In this document: in pieces, positions 8,937-17,220 of the stretch | Layout of the letters: each line of letters begins with the position of its first letter | Numbering within the stretch: position 1 is the first letter of the stretch | Origin: Limisphaera sp. | GTDB lineage: Bacteria > Verrucomicrobiota > Verrucomicrobiia > Limisphaerales > Limisphaeraceae | Length of the DNA stretch: 61,557 nucleotides | Direction: 5' to 3' | NCBI GenBank assembly: GCA_025057755.1 | Contig: JANWVC010000004.1 | Location: 1 to 61,557, forward strand | Made by a program: the position numbers and the translations under genes | Notes under the pieces: model-generated | Told to the model about the DNA's origin: nothing | Databases searched by the model: none | The model's input: the letters and a program-made list of their open reading frames with translations, nothing else

Positions 8937-10064
8937 ATGACGATTCGGATTGTTGCGGTGGAGGCGTTTCCGGTGATTTATCCCGCTCGAGGTTGGTTCA
9001 AGTTTCTGGAGGGGCCACGTGGGCGGCGACCGGTGCGAGCTTCGGTGGTGGTGAAGATCACTGCAGACAACGGCCTTGTGGGTTGGGGCCAAAGCGTGCC
9101 GCTTCATCGGTGGAGCTATGAGACGCTGGAGACGGTGCTCAGCACGGTGCAACACTATCTGGCTCCGGAGCTGATCGGCATGGATGCGCTGGACATGGAA
9201 GCGATTCATGCCGCGATGCATCGAATGATCGCTCCGTCGTTTTCCACCGGCCAACCGATTTGCAAGGCGGGGGTGGACCTGGCTTTGTTTGACCTTCACG
9301 GACGCCTTCGAGGTCAAACCGCTGCGCAGATGTGGGGTCGGCCCGGTCGCGAAAAGCTGACGCTAAGTTGGACGGTGAACGTCCGGTCGCTTGCTGAGGC
9401 CGAACAGGTGATTGCTGAAGGTTGGAATCGAGGTTATCGGCATTTCAATGTGAAGGTTGCCCCCGATCCGATGTTCGATCTGGAGCTTTGCCGCTTAATC
9501 AAGCGGCTGGTGCCTGACGGGTTTCTATGGGCAGACGCCAATGGCGGCTATGACGAGGCCACCGCGCTGGAGGTGGCGCCTAAACTTGCCGACATCGGCG
9601 TAGCGGTGCTGGAGCAACCCTTGCCCGCAGCCCGGTTGACGGGCTATCGTCGGTTGCGTCAACTAGGTGCCTTGCCGATCCTGATGGATGAAGGCGTGGT
9701 CTCGAGTGTGGAGCTGGAAGAGTTTATCCGACTCGGGCTGCTAGATGGTGTAGCTATGAAGGTAGCTCGCTGTGGGGGCTTAACTGAGGCCCGGAAACAG
9801 ATTCAGCTCCTGGAAGAATCCGGGCTGATGTGGCTAGGCAGCGGCCTCACGGATCCGGATCTTTCCCTGGCCGCTTGCTTACAGCTTTATGCTGCCTATG
9901 GCCTGACTCGGCCGGCGGCTTTAAACGGACCTCAATTCTTGGAGGGCAGCATTCTTAAAGAACCCATCCGGGTCGAGCAAGGCGAGGCTTGGATTCCGCG
10001 CGGCCCGGGTCTGGGGGTGGAGGTGGATGCGGATCGGTTGTTACGTCCGCTGACAGCGGGCTGA
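8937..10064 (+). CDS. Enolase superfamily enzyme, muconate-cycloisomerase-like
   Basis: A 375-residue TIM-barrel enzyme of the mandelate racemase/muconate lactonising group. The metal ligands appear in order: Asp200 and Asn202 in WADANGG, Glu226 in LEQPLP and Asp251 in LMDEG. The acid/base Lys275 lies in MKVARCGG, matching the KxxRxGG pattern. The other catalytic motif, normally KxK, reads Asn171-Val-Lys173, so the first Lys is absent. The ATG at 8937 follows a purine-rich AGGGAAGG at a suitable distance. The substrate is unknown; cycloisomerase, epimerase or acid-sugar dehydratase activity is possible. The thpR gene starts four bases after its stop. Confidence 0.88.
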   Translation: MTIRIVAVEAFPVIYPARGWFKFLEGPRGRRPVRASVVVKITADNGLVGWGQSVPLHRWSYETLETVLSTVQHYLAPELIGMDALDMEAIHAAMHRMIAPSFSTGQPICKAGVDLALFDLHGRLRGQTAAQMWGRPGREKLTLSWTVNVRSLAEAEQVIAEGWNRGYRHFNVKVAPDPMFDLELCRLIKRLVPDGFLWADANGGYDEATALEVAPKLADIGVAVLEQPLPAARLTGYRRLRQLGALPILMDEGVVSSVELEEFIRLGLLDGVAMKVARCGGLTEARKQIQLLEESGLMWLGSGLTDPDLSLAACLQLYAAYGLTRPAALNGPQFLEGSILKEPIRVEQGEAWIPRGPGLGVEVDADRLLRPLTAG

Positions 10065-10067
10065 GCC

Positions 10068-10685
10068 ATGGAAGAGTCCCTTGAGTCTGCAGACCGTGCA
10101 TGCTCGACTGTAGGATGTTGGCGTTTGTTTATTGCCTGTGCCTTTCCCGCCGACCTTCATCCCGATTTGCTGGAATGGCAACGGGCTGCACAGCGGATCA
10201 TGCTTGAAGGCGTTCGCTGGGTCCCTGCGCATCAATGGCACATGACGTTACGTTTCTTGGGCGATGTGCCGGCCAACCAAGTGTCGCAGGTGCGGGAGGG
10301 TCTTGAAGCTGCTTGTGCCGGGCAAAAGTCTTTTGTTCTAAAGTTGGAAGGTTGGGGCTGTTTTCCATCGGTGCAGCGGCCCCGGGTGTTCTGGCTGGGA
10401 TTTGGCGGTGAGGTTAGAACGTTGGAGCACCTGCAGGCGCGGATCTTCGAACAAACAATGGCATGGGGAAGGCAGCAGGAGCAAGGTTTTCGCGCGCATT
10501 TGACCTTGGCGCGAATTCGCGACGGTAGCCCGGCTGCGCGACGGGGATTGGATCGCTGTTTGGATCGGCTCCCTTCATTGCCGATGATTTCGTGGGCTGT
10601 GGAGGAGGTGGTGTTGTATCGAAGCGAGTTACAGCCTGGCGGCGCAGTGCATACTCGCATACATGGGTGTCGGTTGCAAACTTGA
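10068..10685 (+). CDS. thpR: RNA 2',3'-cyclic phosphodiesterase (2H family)
   Basis: A 205-residue 2H phosphoesterase. The two catalytic HxTx motifs are clear: HMTL at residues 58-61, followed by RFLGDV, and HLTL at 144-147, followed by ARI. This spacing and the flanking residues match the ThpR/LigT family, which opens 2',3'-cyclic phosphates on RNA ends; the family has also been linked to 2'-5' RNA ligation. Cytoplasmic, with no signal. The start lies four bases after the enolase-superfamily stop, so the two genes are probably co-transcribed. Confidence 0.9.
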   Translation: MEESLESADRACSTVGCWRLFIACAFPADLHPDLLEWQRAAQRIMLEGVRWVPAHQWHMTLRFLGDVPANQVSQVREGLEAACAGQKSFVLKLEGWGCFPSVQRPRVFWLGFGGEVRTLEHLQARIFEQTMAWGRQQEQGFRAHLTLARIRDGSPAARRGLDRCLDRLPSLPMISWAVEEVVLYRSELQPGGAVHTRIHGCRLQT

Positions 10686-10735
10686 CGTGGGGTCAACCTT
10701 GACCGTGAAGATGCAGGCCTACCATTCTGGCCGGC

Positions 10736-11224
10736 GTGGAACCGAATCCATGGGTCGTGGCGCATACTCGGCCGCGATGTGAGAAGAAATTGAAGCAGTA
10801 TTGCGACCGTGAAGGCGTGGCCGCAACGCTGCCGTTAGTGCCCTCGACGCATCGGTATCGGGGCAAGGTGGTGGTGTTTCAAAAGCCGCTCTTTCCCGGC
10901 TATGTGTTTCTTCGGCCGAACCACGATCAGCGCCGGTTACTCCGATGCAACGATTACGTGGCGAATTTGTTGGAGGTCTATGATCAGAAGTTGTTTGAGC
11001 AACAGTTGACGGAAATCCTGTTTGCGTTGGATTCCGGCTGCGAAGTTCAACTGGCACCACGCATCGGCAAAGGAACCCGGGTAATGATCAAGAGCGGCCC
11101 CTTAAGGGGGCTGGAAGGATGGGTGGAAGAACGCTATGGCCCCAACGTCGTTTTGTTGCGGCTGGATTTCATTGGACAGGCAGCCGCGGTGAAGCTGGAC
11201 GTGTGTGAATTGGAACCACTTTGA
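10736..11224 (+). CDS. NusG-family transcription antitermination factor (UpxY/RfaH-like)
   Basis: A 162-residue protein beginning at a GTG. Residues ~5-100 form an NGN domain, opening with PWVVAHTRPRCEKKL and containing KPLFPGYVFLR. Residues ~111-140 form a KOW domain (GTRVMIKSGPLRGLEGWVEE). The order and length fit specialised NusG paralogues such as UpxY, LoaP and RfaH rather than housekeeping NusG, which usually sits beside rplK and secE. These factors bind paused RNA polymerase and let it read through long operons, often for polysaccharide synthesis. No such operon is in this window. No strong ribosome-binding site is visible before the GTG. Confidence 0.85.
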   Translation: MEPNPWVVAHTRPRCEKKLKQYCDREGVAATLPLVPSTHRYRGKVVVFQKPLFPGYVFLRPNHDQRRLLRCNDYVANLLEVYDQKLFEQQLTEILFALDSGCEVQLAPRIGKGTRVMIKSGPLRGLEGWVEERYGPNVVLLRLDFIGQAAAVKLDVCELEPL

Positions 11225-11265
11225 ATTCGATGCTGAGAGAACGAGAGCGGCCAACCCCATTCGGG

Positions 11266-12909
11266 TCAATAAAGTCGTTGCAAGCGATAGAATCGCTGTG
11301 GCTTTTCAACCGCGGAAGTATCCCGCCACACGATCTGGTCGCCACTGGCCATCAAATCCGGGGAACCGATTTGCCACTGAGGATCCCCCCAACGATCTTT
11401 GAACCAGACACGATAAACGCCACCCGGCACGCTTCGCCACACCAGTTGCATGCGGTCCGGGGCACGTCGGGCAGCCAGGAAGACTGGGTCATTTGAGGGG
11501 GCCATACCGGGCGCCACGGGCCGGAATGCTGTGCCGGATCGACTGATCAACAGTTTGTCAACCAGCAGGCGACTGTCTGGCAGACGCAGGCGGAGCAGAT
11601 GATTCCCTGCGCTCATTTCCAAGGTTAGGTTTGGCACACCCCCGCCGGGCGGTGCGGGTGAACCGCTGCCTGGATTGAGCAGGATCGGCAACCATTCCCA
11701 GGCGCCGCTCTGGGTCGGCGTCACACGGGCGGCAATGTCGCTGCCATTATCGAGGGCCAGGCTGAATCCCGCCCCAGCGCCGTCAGAGCTATATCCACGA
11801 AGCCAGACCACGTAAATTCCACTCTCCGGGATGAGCAACTCCCACTGAATCGTGCCTCCACCAAACGCCGATGCTTGGACATAACCAGCCGCGTTAGTGG
11901 GCGAGTCTGGTCTGCCTGTCTGAAGGACCTGCACACCGATGAGTTGCGCGCCGGTTTCAGCTTCCCACACGACGGCGAATTGGTCGATTGGAGGAGGAGG
12001 CAGGACAGTGATTGTGACATCGTCCCAGATGGTGAATTCCCCATCTGAAGCCACTAGGCGTAAAGTGTACAATCCGGACTGGCTGAAAGTGACAGCCGTT
12101 TGTAAGGATTGCGGCGCTAAGAAGTTCACCAAGCCGGGGCCATTAATCACCTCCCACTGGGCAACGACCCTGCCAGGGTTCACGGGCAAACCGTCATCCC
12201 GCACACTGCCCCACAGCGTGACTGTGTCGCCCCAATCGACGATCTGGTCGGCACCTGCGCTCACGCGTGGCGGACGATTGCCCGAGGCAGAGAGTTCCAC
12301 CTGGACTCGGACTTCATCCCAGGAGGTCAACTCACCGTCCCAAGCCACCAAACGGAAGACATACAAACCCGGCTCGAAAAAACCCACTTCAGCTGCGCTT
12401 CCTTGCAGGCTTAACCACCGAACTGGTCCGGGTGCGCTTACGATTTCCCAGCGTAACGTTAAGACGCCGGGGTCTGTGGGTAACCCGTCATCACTTGCCT
12501 GCCCGGTCAACGTTGCGCTCGCTGGCAGCCGAATCGTTTGATCGGCCCCTGCAGACACTACCGGAGGCGCATTTGCTGGGGGCAGTGATTCCTCCATCAT
12601 GTAACTGACTTCATTGGAGGGATCACTTTCCAAGCCATCAGCGGTGAAGGCTGTTGCGACGAAGTAGTAGGTCACCCCAGGCTGCAGTCCTTCAATGACC
12701 GCATTGGTTACGTTGCCTACCTCAATTCGGACGGGATGCACGCCACTGCTGGTTCCATAATAGATGGCATACCCGACGACGCGCTCGTCCGGACTGGGAT
12801 CCCAAGCCAAGGTCACGGTCCCTGCGACACTCCAGTGGCACGTTCCCCAAAAATAGACCCACAACCCCAGGGCAGCCCCGGTCAGAGGGCAGCGCAATCG
12901 TCCCAGCAT
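11266..12909 (-). CDS. Secreted FN3/PKD multidomain protein
   Basis: About 547 residues from the ATG at 12909; an ATG at 12978 would add 23. A hydrophobic segment (GAALGLWVYFWGTCHWSVAG) acts as the signal peptide. A fibronectin type III domain follows (VTLAWDPSPDERVVGYAIYY to GVTYYFVATAF). Two PKD-like repeats each begin with VSAGADQ and contain SDDGLP or RDDGLP. A beta-sandwich resembling a carbohydrate-binding module comes next. The last ~90 residues form a domain ending in RFYRLQRLY, a C-terminal style common in verrucomicrobial exported proteins. No catalytic motif is seen, so it is probably a surface binding or adhesion protein. It converges on the NusG-like gene. Confidence 0.82.
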   Translation of the reverse strand: MLGRLRCPLTGAALGLWVYFWGTCHWSVAGTVTLAWDPSPDERVVGYAIYYGTSSGVHPVRIEVGNVTNAVIEGLQPGVTYYFVATAFTADGLESDPSNEVSYMMEESLPPANAPPVVSAGADQTIRLPASATLTGQASDDGLPTDPGVLTLRWEIVSAPGPVRWLSLQGSAAEVGFFEPGLYVFRLVAWDGELTSWDEVRVQVELSASGNRPPRVSAGADQIVDWGDTVTLWGSVRDDGLPVNPGRVVAQWEVINGPGLVNFLAPQSLQTAVTFSQSGLYTLRLVASDGEFTIWDDVTITVLPPPPIDQFAVVWEAETGAQLIGVQVLQTGRPDSPTNAAGYVQASAFGGGTIQWELLIPESGIYVVWLRGYSSDGAGAGFSLALDNGSDIAARVTPTQSGAWEWLPILLNPGSGSPAPPGGGVPNLTLEMSAGNHLLRLRLPDSRLLVDKLLISRSGTAFRPVAPGMAPSNDPVFLAARRAPDRMQLVWRSVPGGVYRVWFKDRWGDPQWQIGSPDLMASGDQIVWRDTSAVEKPQRFYRLQRLY

Positions 12910-13460
12910 GGCCAGCACGTCCTCATGCGTGTCTCTTCTCTTAAGAGCAGCGATGGTGCCAGCCTGTACGCCAGCCACGCTGGTTTGGCCTGTTCAAGGT
13001 CCCGACTGGAGCGGGTCTGTCCAGCCAGACGCTAAACTCTTAAGAAAGCCCATGGAAACGAGTATTTTCGAATTTGTGTTTAAATTGGGTTGTTGTGTCC
13101 AGCAACGGAATACCAACCTCCGCTGGCTGTCAGACCCGGTTTTCCGTCCTTTCGATCTGCCCAGAAACGATGCAGCAACCGTCCAACTTTGAGAAACCTA
13201 TTTGCATGAAATGTAACCGATTCGAGCTCCGCTCATTGGACGTCCTCGAAAAAGCACGCAGCTTGATGGACTGATCCACCAAAGTTCATTCCTCCAATTG
13301 GTGGACCCGATGCAAGCCGAGGATTGGGACACCATGCGCTTTGGCTCCTGCGGTGGCAATACCCCTAGGTGGGGTCTCAGTTGAAAGGACCTCTCGGCTG
13401 TACTTTCCCTCTTGCGTATCGGAGAGGTTCAGAGTTCAATCATGGGTGACGGCTCGAGGT
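12910..13460. other. Intergenic region upstream of tRNA-Phe
   Basis: 551 bases between the start of the FN3/PKD gene and the tRNA. No open frame here is convincing. A weak promoter-like pair lies just before the tRNA and is listed separately. Otherwise I see nothing. Confidence 0.5.
13412..13440 (+). promoter_or_regulatory. Possible promoter for tRNA-Phe
   Basis: TTGCGT (13412-13417) and TTCAAT (13435-13440) are separated by 17 bases and would start transcription about 14 bases before the mature tRNA. The geometry is right, but the match to TTGACA/TATAAT is only partial (3/6 and 4/6). Confidence 0.28.
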
Positions 13461-13536
<76 letters not shown>

Positions 13537-13989
13537 TTTTCCTTTGCCCGATGTTCTTGACGGATGATTCATGGGGTGAAGCGACCGTGGGGGATTAGCT
13601 CCATGCATTGATCCTGGCAGGTTGCATGCTTCGCGCTTTCCATCCATGGCTCACGCAAACACGGCTGGAAGCCGACCGAACAAGCGGCAGAGTCGAGCCA
13701 ACTGCTTCAGCTGTCAGCGCCGGAATCGCACAACTTGCCGGCTCGGAACCAGTGGTAAGCCCCACTTCGGTGGGGCAGGCTTACACGCCCCAAAGAGGGG
13801 ATTCAGGACGAGTGTGTTCATGGCGTAGCAGAGACTGTTCGGATCGCCAGTGTTGGCGAAGGCCAGAAGGATATGGGCCTCGGACAGTTTGCCCGTGTGC
13901 AGTTCGCACCGGTTTGCACAGTGGATGCAAAACGTCTCGGCAAAGTGGGCGGGCCAAGCCGATAGGTTTCAGGCCTTAAGCAGCGAAGT
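13537..13989. other. Intergenic region downstream of tRNA-Phe
   Basis: 453 bases with no supportable coding frame. The only structure I see is the hairpin at 13755-13784, listed separately. This would be a natural place to look for an integrated element behind a tRNA, but no integrase or repeat of the tRNA 3' end is visible. Confidence 0.5.
13755..13784. other. UUCG-capped hairpin element
   Basis: GTAAGC (13755-13760) pairs with GCTTAC (13779-13784), and the inner CCCAC pairs with GTGGG around a TTCG tetraloop (13766-13769), leaving a 4-base bulge on the 3' side. Alternatively GCCCCAC/GTGGGGC forms an uninterrupted 7-bp stem. There is no T-run after it, so it is not a classical intrinsic terminator. 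It could be a REP-like element or an RNA processing signal. Confidence 0.55.
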
Positions 13990-16095
13990 ATGGCCAGAGT
14001 AAGCCGACATTCATGGATGATACTGTGTGCATGGGTACTCCTAGAGCCGTGGAAGCTCGAGGCTGTCGAGCCGTCTTTGATTTTCCACGTGGCTCCGGAC
14101 GGTGACGATTCCCAACCGGGAAGTCCTGAGCGGCCCTTTCGTACTTTGGAAGCAGCCCGCGATGCCATCCGACGGACAAAACAGAGCACAGGTCGGCTGC
14201 CAGGTAGTGTGGTCATAGCTATTCATCCTGGCGAACACAGGCGTGAGCAGACCTTTGTGCTTTCTGCACAAGATTCCGGCACGGCCGATCGTCCGGTGAT
14301 TTACCGCGCGGTCGGTGGCCGAGTAACGCTGACCGGTGGGATTCGTATTCCGTCGTTTCAGTTTGTGCAAGGTGCAGGCGTGCAGGAGCGGCTGCCAGCT
14401 TCCGTGAGCACGCACGTGGTCGTATGTGACCTGGTCAAGCTTGGGATTACGAATGTCCCGCGTTTGGAACTGGGCGGCTTCGGTAGCGGCCGAGGCTTTC
14501 GCACGTATCCGATTCTTGAATTATTCTTCAACGATCGACCGATGCCAATGGCTTGCTGGCCGAACGAGGGTTTTGCGCGCACGGGACCGGTCACGGGACC
14601 GCGCACCCGGACAGCCTGGGATGGCCGACCGGGATCCGCCGAAGGCCGCTTTCAACTTGAGGGCGACCGGCTAACACGTTGGACTCGTGAATCCGATCTC
14701 TGGCTTTATGGTTACTGGTTCTGGGATTGGGCAGATTCTTATGAAAAAGTCGAACGCCTTAACGTAAAGGACCATACCATCGAACTGGCGGAGCCCTGGC
14801 ATCGATATGGTTACCGAGAGGGGCAGCCGTATCGCGCCGTGCATGTGTTGGCCGAACTGGATGAGCCTGGCGAATGGTATCTGGACCGCCAACGGCTGCG
14901 CCTATTCTTTTGGCCTCCCGGCGACTTGCAAGCGGCAAAGACCGAGCTTTCCCTATTGGCCAGTCCGTTGGTGATGCTGGATGGTGTGTCTCATGTACAG
15001 TTCGAGGGTATCTCCTGGGAATGTGGCGCAGGAGATGGAGCTGTTCTCATAGGCGGCGAATCCGTGCGTTTTGAGGGCTGCCGATGGCGCAATCTGGGGG
15101 GTCAGGGCGTGGAGATTCGGGGCGGGCGGCGCCACGAGATCGTCTCCTGCGATTTTGAGGATCTGGGGCGGGGCGGGATTCGGCTGTCAGGTGGAGAGCG
15201 GCAGAGGCTCGAGCGCGGTTCGCATCGGGTGGAAAACTGCCGTTTCGCACGCCTATCGCGCATTGACCGTACTTACACCCCCGGCACTTGGGTGGAGGGC
15301 GTAGGCCATTTGATTCGGCACAATCTGTTTCACGATTTGGCCAGCAGCGCCTTGCGCGTGGACGGCAACGATCATCTGGTAGAGCTGAACGAGGCCTGCC
15401 GGGTTGTGCTCGAGTCTGATGATCAAGGAGCAGTGGACATGTGGGGCGACCCCACCTACCGGGGCAACGTGTTCCGCTTCAATTACTGGCACCATATTGG
15501 ACCGGATGAAAAACTCGCGAGCATAGGTCACCGCATGCGCGCCGGCATTCGTTTGGACGACGCGATTTGCGGAGTATGGGTCTATGGCAACGTCTTTCAA
15601 AGCTGTGGTCCCCGCCGATCTCATTTTGGTGCGGTGCAGATTCATGGCGGCCGAGACAATCGCATCGAGGCGAACCTGTTTGTGGACACCCCGGCGGCGG
15701 TAAGTTTCACGCCCTGGGGTTCAACGCGATGGCTAACCTACGCCAGCAATGCCTGGGCCACAGCCGCGCTAGAACGGGACTTGTACCTGAAGCAATATCC
15801 GGAGCTGATCCGCATGTGGGAAGGCGCCGATGCCAACGCGGTGCGCAGCAATGTCACCGTGCGTTGTCCCAAACTACTGTTGCGTGCGCCAGAGGCGGTG
15901 TTCGCCGAGTCCAACACCGAACATCCGAACGATCCGGCTTTTCGACCTGGATCGGAGGGACGTCTGCGGTGGGACGCGGCCGATGCACGGCGCCTGGGTG
16001 TGGACCACATTCCGTTTGATCGAATCGGGCTCTTCGAGGACCGCTGGCGAGTCCGAAAGGGTTCTGAGTGGCGTCACCGAGCCTTGGAACCTTGA
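13990..16095 (+). CDS. Secreted right-handed parallel beta-helix protein
   Basis: A 701-residue exported protein. Residues 1-25 form a signal peptide (SWMILCAWVLLEPW). The mature part opens with FHVAPDGDDSQPGSPERPF, the usual start of bacterial beta-helix polysaccharide lyases and hydrolases, followed by TLEAARDAI. Short repeats such as VRFEGCRWRNLGGQGVEIRG and HLIRHNLFHDLASSALRVDG are successive beta-helix coils, and the region after residue ~330 is rich in them. Related proteins act on pectin-like or other acidic polysaccharides. I cannot assign a CAZy family or name catalytic residues with confidence. It stands alone and converges on the metallophosphoesterase operon. Confidence 0.82.
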   Translation: MARVSRHSWMILCAWVLLEPWKLEAVEPSLIFHVAPDGDDSQPGSPERPFRTLEAARDAIRRTKQSTGRLPGSVVIAIHPGEHRREQTFVLSAQDSGTADRPVIYRAVGGRVTLTGGIRIPSFQFVQGAGVQERLPASVSTHVVVCDLVKLGITNVPRLELGGFGSGRGFRTYPILELFFNDRPMPMACWPNEGFARTGPVTGPRTRTAWDGRPGSAEGRFQLEGDRLTRWTRESDLWLYGYWFWDWADSYEKVERLNVKDHTIELAEPWHRYGYREGQPYRAVHVLAELDEPGEWYLDRQRLRLFFWPPGDLQAAKTELSLLASPLVMLDGVSHVQFEGISWECGAGDGAVLIGGESVRFEGCRWRNLGGQGVEIRGGRRHEIVSCDFEDLGRGGIRLSGGERQRLERGSHRVENCRFARLSRIDRTYTPGTWVEGVGHLIRHNLFHDLASSALRVDGNDHLVELNEACRVVLESDDQGAVDMWGDPTYRGNVFRFNYWHHIGPDEKLASIGHRMRAGIRLDDAICGVWVYGNVFQSCGPRRSHFGAVQIHGGRDNRIEANLFVDTPAAVSFTPWGSTRWLTYASNAWATAALERDLYLKQYPELIRMWEGADANAVRSNVTVRCPKLLLRAPEAVFAESNTEHPNDPAFRPGSEGRLRWDAADARRLGVDHIPFDRIGLFEDRWRVRKGSEWRHRALEP

Positions 16096-16108
16096 GGAAA
16101 CTGCACCG

Positions 16109-17212
16109 TCAGACCAGCTTGTTTGCGGAAGATCCTGGTGAGTCAGGGAATTGCAGCCCGGCAACGTGCGCCTGACCCACGCGGGCTTTTTCGCGCGGGC
16201 GGCGCAGGGGGAACAGGTGCCAATGACAGGGCGATTGTCCGGAAGGGTCCAACTCAAGCAGGACCCATCCACCGCCACGCTCCAATTGAATCCCGGCCAG
16301 AGACGGACAAAGACGCACTCGAAAGTTGTGCCATATCCTTGCCTGCTGCAACGCGGTGCTCATCCGCTCCACGCTGATCCCAAACCGACACAGACGAGGC
16401 ATGCCGGACAGCAGCCGGCTTTTCCATAAGATAAGCGGGGAGTGCAGATGCCCGATCACGGTCAGCTCGAGCCGGGCCAACTGAGCTTGTACTTCCGGCA
16501 AGGTGGCCAAGAACGGCAGCGCTGTTGGGTCGTGACAAAACAGAATGAGGCGCTGGCCCGCGCCGGTTTCTGCGAAGATCTGCGCGACCTGTGTCAAATG
16601 CTCGTGCCGAAGACGTTCCCATTCCGACCGCTCATTCGGCAATAAATCTCTTTGAAAAACAGGCAGGGCCAGCAAGGTTGAGGTTACGCCGACGAGCCGA
16701 TACGCACCCAAGTCCCAAAGCCAAACCGGCTCAAGGCAGAACTCCTGACGGGCGCGATGCCAGCTCTCAAGTCTCAGGCCTCCGTAATGACCAAAGAAAC
16801 TCAGCTTTCCCAGTTCATGATCTCCCAATACCAAACGCAGTCGGGAACCGAATGCTGCCCGCAGTTGTTCCAAGCAGAGACGTGCGCTTTCTCGGGTGCC
16901 CACGTCACTGAGGCCCATGCTGGCCGTATCGGCCGCGTAATCTCCGTTGACCACCGCGTGGGTACAACCCTGCTGACGTGCCTGCACAAGAAATGTCGTC
17001 AGCAAGGCATTATTCGCCAATGGATGCCGCATCCAAAAGAGGTATCGCCACAACCGCAACACCTCTCTTTGAAAGAAGTTAGGAATGCGACGCACATCCA
17101 CATCTTCCCCGCGTGCCTGTTCGATCGGTCCCGCGTAATGAATGTCGCTGGCCACGGCCAGCCGGATCAGTTGAAACGGCCTTTCCGGTGACGATGATGC
17201 CCCTGGCGGCAT
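16109..17212 (-). CDS. Metallophosphoesterase (calcineurin-like)
   Basis: A 367-residue protein with the full set of dimetal phosphoesterase motifs in order: SDIHY (DxH), VNGDY (GD), LGDHE (standing in for GNHD/E), FCHDP and GHLHS. It lacks a signal peptide or membrane segment. The C-terminal ~90 residues after GHLHS are basic and poorly conserved looking. Its start lies eight bases after the stop of the histidine kinase gene, so it is the second gene of a two-gene operon. That suggests a signalling or cell-envelope role, but the substrate (nucleotide, phosphoprotein or lipid) is unknown. Confidence 0.85.
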   Translation of the reverse strand: MPPGASSSPERPFQLIRLAVASDIHYAGPIEQARGEDVDVRRIPNFFQREVLRLWRYLFWMRHPLANNALLTTFLVQARQQGCTHAVVNGDYAADTASMGLSDVGTRESARLCLEQLRAAFGSRLRLVLGDHELGKLSFFGHYGGLRLESWHRARQEFCLEPVWLWDLGAYRLVGVTSTLLALPVFQRDLLPNERSEWERLRHEHLTQVAQIFAETGAGQRLILFCHDPTALPFLATLPEVQAQLARLELTVIGHLHSPLILWKSRLLSGMPRLCRFGISVERMSTALQQARIWHNFRVRLCPSLAGIQLERGGGWVLLELDPSGQSPCHWHLFPLRRPREKARVGQAHVAGLQFPDSPGSSANKLV

Positions 17213-17220
17213 GAGACGAT

